A stretch of DNA of 11,096 nucleotides from CAZSMC01 sp964607755 (lineage in GTDB: Bacteria; Zhuqueibacterota; Zhuqueibacteria; Residuimicrobiales; Krinioviventaceae): assembly GCA_964607755.1 (NCBI GenBank), contig CAZSMC010000101.1, positions 1 through 11,096 on the forward strand, given 5' to 3'. The notes beneath the pieces were generated by a model. It saw only the letters and a list, made by a program, of their open reading frames with translations. It did not search any database and had not been told where the DNA came from. Positions 6,678-11,096 of this stretch are shown piece by piece. The translations under genes and the position numbers were made by a program. Position 1 is the first letter of the stretch, and each line of letters begins with the position of its first letter.

Positions 6678-7400
6678 TTACGGCATGTTAAAAATATATC
6701 TCCCGTTTTCAACTGTAACATTTGGTGGAACATTCCCATTGTTTTCAAAAAAATTATAACCTTCTTGCACGTTTTGCCAAAAATCACACCACTTTGATTC
6801 GCAATGCTGTTCCATGTTTTCATCAGTCATCCTGAAAGGAAAAATATGGACACGAAAAAATGGTTGTCCATTTCGAAGGACTGCGTCAGCAATCGTATAG
6901 ATTTCTTCGATCCTTTCATCAGTCATTGCATAACAACCTATCGACACACAACTTCCATGTACCATTAACGCACTGCCTGTCCGGCCATGTATTTGGTCAT
7001 ATCGATTTGGGTAACCCAAATTAAATGAAAGATGAAATGTGCTCAGTGGATTTAGGCGATTGGGTGTCACATAATAAAATCCCTCTGGAGCCTGGTAATC
7101 TCCTCGTTCGGTTTTAGGACCTAAATCCCCGGGGCCATAAGTGCACACTGGATATGTTTTCAATAAATGAAATTCATTTCCTTGTTTTACCCATGTCTCC
7201 AGTTCTTTTTCTTGTTTGAATATTCGGATAAAAATTGGATTTCCAAAAACAAGGTTCGAGTCGGTGAATTCTTGTTCCAATTGAGGTCCGACTCGTGCGA
7301 TTACTTTTTGAGATCGAGGGCTTGATGGTATCTTTTGTGCATGAATTAAAAAAGTTAGCGTAAAAATTACGAGAAAAAGAATGTGCAATGCCTTTTTCAT
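6678..7400 (-). CDS. L,D-transpeptidase (YkuD fold), YafK/DpaA type, exported
   Basis: YkuD-fold enzyme that uses a Cys nucleophile on meso-diaminopimelate-linked peptidoglycan peptides. The best known relative, E. coli DpaA (YafK), cuts the bond between peptidoglycan and Braun lipoprotein; that exact role here is inference. The 240-residue length matches that family. A signal peptide (MKKALHILFLVIFTLTFLIHAQ) sends it to the periplasm. Conserved blocks are IFIRIFKQEKELETW (56-70), GDLGPKTERGDYQAPEGFYYV (about 91-111), SFNLGYPNRYD (125-135) and the catalytic HGSCVSIGCYAMTDE (148-162) with His148 and Cys156 in the H-G-x3-S-x-G-C pattern. The tail with FWQN...GYNFFE and PPNVTV (208-230) is also family-like. 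Only a weak GAG-rich sequence precedes the ATG. It starts 52 nt after the GH106 gene and is lower in GC than that gene. It has no obvious link to polysaccharide breakdown. Confidence 0.93.
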   Translation of the reverse strand: MKKALHILFLVIFTLTFLIHAQKIPSSPRSQKVIARVGPQLEQEFTDSNLVFGNPIFIRIFKQEKELETWVKQGNEFHLLKTYPVCTYGPGDLGPKTERGDYQAPEGFYYVTPNRLNPLSTFHLSFNLGYPNRYDQIHGRTGSALMVHGSCVSIGCYAMTDERIEEIYTIADAVLRNGQPFFRVHIFPFRMTDENMEQHCESKWCDFWQNVQEGYNFFENNGNVPPNVTVENGRYIFNMP

Positions 7401-7437
7401 ATTCGTCTCATAAAGTTATTATTTAACGATTATTTTC

Positions 7438-7453
7438 ACATGTTTACATGTTT
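7438..7453. repeat. Tandem 8-bp repeat at the GH106/transpeptidase junction
   Basis: ACATGTTT occurs twice in tandem (7438-7445 and 7446-7453), each copy containing the palindrome ACATGT. The second copy overlaps the stop codon of the GH106-like gene by one base. Function unknown; it marks the right edge of the AT-richer central genes. Confidence 0.5.
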
Positions 7454-10332
7454 TACTCGTCGTTATAAAGAATTATGACCGGCCCTTTGAGTCCTGAGGG
7501 TTGTGCATCGCCGTAGCTATTGTTAACCAAATTCCCGATACGAATCATGAGCTGATTCCGACCTGCTTTTATCGCATCTGTTATGTCAAACCGGAATGGA
7601 GGCCACAAACGCGCGCCAATACGCTGACCGTTAATCCACAATGCCGCACTGTGATGCACTGTGCCAAGATCGATCTGTGTTCTCACCGGAACGTGTTCTA
7701 AAACAAACGACTTTTTATAATCCATCCTGCCGCTAAAATGTTCAAGCTCCCACTCTTGCCAATCAGCCAGATGCTGAACAGTGCCGTTTTGCCACACATC
7801 CGAAATTTCTATTGGATGCTCCACAGGAGGTTGATTGTCAGGATCGATGCTCACGTGCCAGGGACCAATGAGGATCAAAGAATCCGGTTGGGATAATTTT
7901 TGATGTGAATGTTGTATAGTGTGTTTCTGCCCACTTACGAGCCAGAACGCTTCGTATGGTTCAAACGTTAGCCGGACAGAAATTCCTTTGGTAGTTGGTT
8001 CGTGTTCAAGTTCGATGATTTCTCCGGTTTCACAATCCCATTTTTCGATTCCGCCTTTCACGTTTTCGATAAGCAAAGTTGACTGCTTCGCCTTTCCGGT
8101 ATTATTGGCCAGCCAGAAAAAATCATGTCCGCTAATGCGCCGGTGCTGTTGAAGCATGGGAAAAGGTTGAGATAAAAAGTGAATGTGAGAACGAACGAGA
8201 CTGCTGTCTGAAAAGATATCGTTCGTGTTGTGCAAAAAGTGAACATTTGCAAAATTTTTGAGTTCTTTGGCAATTGTCCTCATCCGGCTGTCATCAAGAC
8301 CATTTTCTGTAGAAGCGGTCGGAAAATCACTGAGTAAAATCATCTGCCCTCCCTGTTTGGCAAACGATAGCAGCAGCTCGGCATTGTCCAGTGGCATAAT
8401 ATCCATAACCGGTAAAATGACGGTTTTAAACCGGAATGGCTCTCGTACCAGCGTGCCGCTATCAATCTGCATTTGGCGCAGATAATGATCGTCCGTAATG
8501 AGGTATTCGATGCGGTGCTCGGACAATTGATTGATCGTTTTCGTATAAACAGAATCAATGGCGTGAACATGCTCGTCAAACCACGTTTCCATCACCGGCG
8601 GTCGCCACCAGGCTGAACCTCTTTTGAGCTCCTCAAGTGTTTGCGGAATGTCATTTTTGTCAGGCAGAGGCAGCACTGCCGGTCCGGGTACGCGACCTTT
8701 GAAGGCCGGATCGAAAACGCCGGGACCACTGCGTCCCCACACACTGTCCATTGGATTCAAAAGCAGCACATCCGGAACGGTGTGGCCGTGCGAGTTGATG
8801 TAGCTGGCACGACGAACAAAATCGCTCCACAAATGCAAATACGGCCACCAGGGATGCTCGGTGTGCCAGTCCGGCAGCCAGGGGTGACTGTCAAATTTGC
8901 GAGTGGTGTAAACAGCGTGTGGCACGATGTGATTCACACCCCAGGTTATGACAGCGTTGCCAACTTTTTTTATAGAAACCGGATTAAAGCCCCATAAACC
9001 GGCACCGCCCATAATTTCACTTTGAAAGCGCCGGGATTCGAATTCGCACACAGATTGCGTTTCTTTAAAGTTATGCGGATTCAACGCGGTCAGCGCAAGA
9101 CAATCCGTTCCCGGCATGCTGAAAGCTCGCTGAAGTTTGAAAAAATCTGCGACTGCGCCCGCTTGCCACATCAGCGATTCTTCCCACAAATTGGAGATCG
9201 CATAAAGATCATGCTGAATGCACCAGTCATTGACCTGCTTAAAAAACTCGGCATACACATCCGAAGCCGCCTCAAAGTATTGCCAGCGACATTTTGGATA
9301 TGTGCCTTCAATATCCGTATCAACCAGTAGCGGACACATTGCGCGCAGGTCTGCATTAAATTTATGTTGATAATGATGTTCCAGGTCTGCAGACCAGGCA
9401 AGCTTGTAACCGTAATCGCCTTCGTGATCGATAAAAACGCCGGGAATGGTTTTCCCCAATTCATTGGGAAAAACATCCGCATAAGGTTGATGGGCGTACT
9501 TGAGAAACTCACTACCAAGCTGACGATCCAGATAGTTCAATCGGCCGCCGTCTGCGCCAGGGTGATAATAGCGTTTGAAAAAATAAATCCGCCAGTTGCC
9601 CTCTGACGGCGCTGTCCAGGTGGAATCTTTTTCGGCGGGAATTTGTCTGAGTGTTTTACTAATAATTCGCGCAGGCGTGTGAGGTGTCAGTTCAAGTGAA
9701 TCCTGCTGAGCTTTCCGATGAATTTTATTGCGACGCTTTTCGAGAACATCGAGTGAATCGACAAGCCGGGCAGCAACGGCAAAAAAATAATCTGGAATAT
9801 GGATTTGTGAACCACTGACAACATCGATCGTTTTCCACCTCAGCGACACAGCCCACAAATCGGGATTGTTTTGCAAAACCCGTCCGGCGGCTTTTCCGCT
9901 CGGCCACCAATAGTCATTGCAAAATCCAATGTAGCTGTTTGCCGTTTTTGCAATTGAAACCATCCGGTCAAATGTCTTGAACCACATCGGCGACAACCAC
10001 TGCTTGAGGGGTAAATTGGGGGTGTCGACCATACTCATTCGTGCATGGACATAACCCGGATTCAGGTGTTGGTCAAGCATATTCGTTGTCATGGTTTCCA
10101 TATGGTGACGTACCGCAACGGAATCCAGCGGTGCATCCCAAAACCAGAACATGAACGGCGCGTATTGCATATCCGGATTTTTAAAATGTTGCTCGATTTG
10201 GCTAAAAAAAGCAGTAGGTTTGTCGCCCGGATGTGGTCTTGCTTCGTTGGAGAAAGTGGAGAGGAGGGCGAGCAAAACCAGGCATAGATGCGCAAATTTG
10301 CTACAGCAGGGATTTACTGGAGATTTGATCAC
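7453..10332 (-). CDS. GH106-like alpha-L-rhamnosidase, secreted
   Basis: Predicted to release L-rhamnose from the ends of plant or algal polysaccharide chains, in the periplasm or outside the cell. The 959 residues start with a signal peptide (hydrophobic LCLVLLALLSTFS at 16-28). The N-terminal barrel-type region begins APFMFWFWDAPLDS (58-71) and includes GFCNDYWWPSG (136-146), typical of GH106 and close relatives. FIDHEGDYG (300-308) and NLWEES (381-386) hold acidic residues (Glu304, Glu384, Glu385) that are candidates for catalysis; I cannot assign them surely. HGHTVPDVLLLNP (515-527) leads to the middle domain. The C-terminal jelly-roll IDLGTVHHSAALWINGQRIG...LWPPFRFDIT...GNLVNN (887-938) is the carbohydrate-binding-like domain seen at the end of GH106 enzymes. 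The start is GTG at 10332, with GGAGGA 8 nt upstream inside the preceding gene. The gene begins 3 nt after that gene's stop, so the two are almost surely cotranscribed and translationally coupled. Confidence 0.85.
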   Translation of the reverse strand: MIKSPVNPCCSKFAHLCLVLLALLSTFSNEARPHPGDKPTAFFSQIEQHFKNPDMQYAPFMFWFWDAPLDSVAVRHHMETMTTNMLDQHLNPGYVHARMSMVDTPNLPLKQWLSPMWFKTFDRMVSIAKTANSYIGFCNDYWWPSGKAAGRVLQNNPDLWAVSLRWKTIDVVSGSQIHIPDYFFAVAARLVDSLDVLEKRRNKIHRKAQQDSLELTPHTPARIISKTLRQIPAEKDSTWTAPSEGNWRIYFFKRYYHPGADGGRLNYLDRQLGSEFLKYAHQPYADVFPNELGKTIPGVFIDHEGDYGYKLAWSADLEHHYQHKFNADLRAMCPLLVDTDIEGTYPKCRWQYFEAASDVYAEFFKQVNDWCIQHDLYAISNLWEESLMWQAGAVADFFKLQRAFSMPGTDCLALTALNPHNFKETQSVCEFESRRFQSEIMGGAGLWGFNPVSIKKVGNAVITWGVNHIVPHAVYTTRKFDSHPWLPDWHTEHPWWPYLHLWSDFVRRASYINSHGHTVPDVLLLNPMDSVWGRSGPGVFDPAFKGRVPGPAVLPLPDKNDIPQTLEELKRGSAWWRPPVMETWFDEHVHAIDSVYTKTINQLSEHRIEYLITDDHYLRQMQIDSGTLVREPFRFKTVILPVMDIMPLDNAELLLSFAKQGGQMILLSDFPTASTENGLDDSRMRTIAKELKNFANVHFLHNTNDIFSDSSLVRSHIHFLSQPFPMLQQHRRISGHDFFWLANNTGKAKQSTLLIENVKGGIEKWDCETGEIIELEHEPTTKGISVRLTFEPYEAFWLVSGQKHTIQHSHQKLSQPDSLILIGPWHVSIDPDNQPPVEHPIEISDVWQNGTVQHLADWQEWELEHFSGRMDYKKSFVLEHVPVRTQIDLGTVHHSAALWINGQRIGARLWPPFRFDITDAIKAGRNQLMIRIGNLVNNSYGDAQPSGLKGPVIILYNDE

Positions 10333-10346
10333 AAATCATATCCTCC
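10328..10346 (-). promoter_or_regulatory. Translational coupling site: ribosome binding site, ATGA overlap and GTG start
   Basis: GGAGGA (10341-10346) sits in the last codons of the oxidoreductase gene. Immediately after it an ATG overlaps the TGA stop (ATGA, 10336-10339), but that frame stops after 12 codons. The frame that encodes the signal peptide and the whole GH106-like protein starts at the GTG at 10332, 8 nt from the ribosome binding site, a better spacing than the ATG (1 nt). Confidence 0.65.
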
Positions 10347-11096
10347 AGGACCGCTTTAGATAACGGTTCGCATTTTCCGAATTGGTAAACTGTTCAAGCT
10401 GTTGATCCCAGATCAGTTTCTGACCTGTGCGCGCGGCAATGTCAGCGATGTGGCAAAAAATGTCCCCCTGCACCGAAACGTCAATCGGACAAATGCTGCG
10501 CCGCCGTGTCTTGACGCTGTCCAGCAGATTGCGTACGTGGTTCTGGCTCGCGTAAAAATGCTTGTCGGTCGGCGCCAGACGTTTTTTGAGCAGGGAGGCG
10601 GGATTCGCATTCAAACCGACCCGGTCCACGTGAACCCATCCTTCGGAGCCTTCAAACGCGGTTCCGTGAGACGTCGTGCGGCCATAGCGTTCCTGCCACA
10701 AGCGTTGATTCTGCACTGCTTGGGCGTTGTTCTCCACAGGAACGCCGCGAAAATCGATCACCACATCGCTTTGGAACCGTAAATCGACCTGCCAGTCAGT
10801 GGCGGTGTCGCATGCGCCATCAACCGGGTATATTCCGTGCCCTTCTACTTCTATCGGTCCGTCCAGGTAGCTGGTTCCGCCCCAAATCGCGATATCCATG
10901 GGATGAATGCCCCAGCCGGCAATAAAACCGAGCGCATAATCGCTGTTAAACCACCAGGTTTTTTTACTCGCGTTGTCTGAGCATTTAAATTCGGTATACG
11001 GCGTTTTGGGTGCCGGACCGAGCCAGAAATCATAATCCACCGTCTCGGGCGGCGTTGCCGGCGTATCCGGCCCGCCGGGCACGCTTGCCGGTGACC
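10336..11096 (-). CDS. Gfo/Idh/MocA-family oxidoreductase, C-terminal part (cut by window edge)
   Basis: Partial gene: the frame is open to the right edge with no start in view, so the visible 253 or so residues are the C-terminal substrate-binding domain; the NAD(P)-binding Rossmann part lies outside. Recognisable are DYDFWLGPAP, the WWFNSDYALGFIAGWGIHPMDIAIWG block with the conserved His-Pro-x-Asp that fits the catalytic region of this family, and FEGSEGWVHVDR and HVRNLLDSVKTRR near the end, which match the common C-terminal part of these enzymes. Members oxidise or reduce sugars and sugar derivatives; some relatives (GH109) use NAD to cleave glycosides. Secreted members are frequent next to glycosidases and sulfatases in PVC and FCB bacteria. 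Its stop is 3 nt before the GH106-like start, so it is in one operon with it. A GTG near 11082 is an internal Val codon, not a start. Confidence 0.88.
   Translation of the reverse strand, partial: SPASVPGGPDTPATPPETVDYDFWLGPAPKTPYTEFKCSDNASKKTWWFNSDYALGFIAGWGIHPMDIAIWGGTSYLDGPIEVEGHGIYPVDGACDTATDWQVDLRFQSDVVIDFRGVPVENNAQAVQNQRLWQERYGRTTSHGTAFEGSEGWVHVDRVGLNANPASLLKKRLAPTDKHFYASQNHVRNLLDSVKTRRRSICPIDVSVQGDIFCHIADIAARTGQKLIWDQQLEQFTNSENANRYLKRSWRI

Noticed and set aside
3350..7400. A new multi-gene defence system made of the transpeptidase and the restriction-modification enzyme
   Set aside because: The transpeptidase is a full-length ordinary YafK/DpaA-type protein with a signal peptide, the two genes are separated by 169 bases, and nothing in sequence links them functionally.

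Overview
The window carries six protein genes, all on the minus strand, so transcription runs from right to left. In order of transcription they are: the C-terminal part of a Gfo/Idh/MocA-type oxidoreductase (10336-11096, cut by the window edge), a GH106-like alpha-L-rhamnosidase (7453-10332), a YafK/DpaA-type L,D-transpeptidase (6678-7400), a single-chain restriction-modification enzyme related to type ISP/IIG proteins (3350-6508), a Tat-exported sulfatase (1599-3302) and a GH28/GH49-like beta-helix glycosidase (161-1552). No tRNA, rRNA, CRISPR array or transposase gene was seen. The left 160 bases are non-coding and hold two REP-like hairpins.

The organism looks like a Gram-negative, polysaccharide-degrading bacterium, probably uncultured, from the FCB or PVC groups or a relative such as Calditrichota/KSB1. 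The grounds are a Tat-signal sulfatase of a type common in those groups, secreted GH106 and Gfo/Idh/MocA proteins, and a DpaA-type transpeptidase. Four of the five visible starts have clear Shine-Dalgarno sequences, which argues mildly against typical Bacteroidia. This placement is inference; no phylogenetic marker gene is present.

The window is a carbohydrate locus in two halves (oxidoreductase + GH106 on the right, sulfatase + GH28-like on the left) with two unrelated genes between them. The carbohydrate genes together fit breakdown of a rhamnose- and uronate-containing, sulfated polysaccharide (ulvan-like, or a sulfated rhamnogalacturonan). The sulfatase would remove sulfate, GH106 would remove rhamnose, the GH28-like enzyme would cut a uronate or galactose-type linkage, and the oxidoreductase would act on a released sugar. 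No SusC/SusD or transporter gene is in view.

The central pair (about 3350-7452) is generally lower in GC. Within the restriction-modification gene a sharp AT-rich trough (about 4200-4620, 25-35% GC by hand count) covers the expected target-recognition region, while the flanking parts of the same gene are 40-57%. This looks like a recombined specificity module and is the strongest unexplained signal here. Other points are the paired CTTTAG-loop hairpins at the left end, a 9-bp intercistronic hairpin touching the ribosome binding site of the GH28-like gene, and a GH28-like protein that lacks several of the canonical polygalacturonase active-site motifs.
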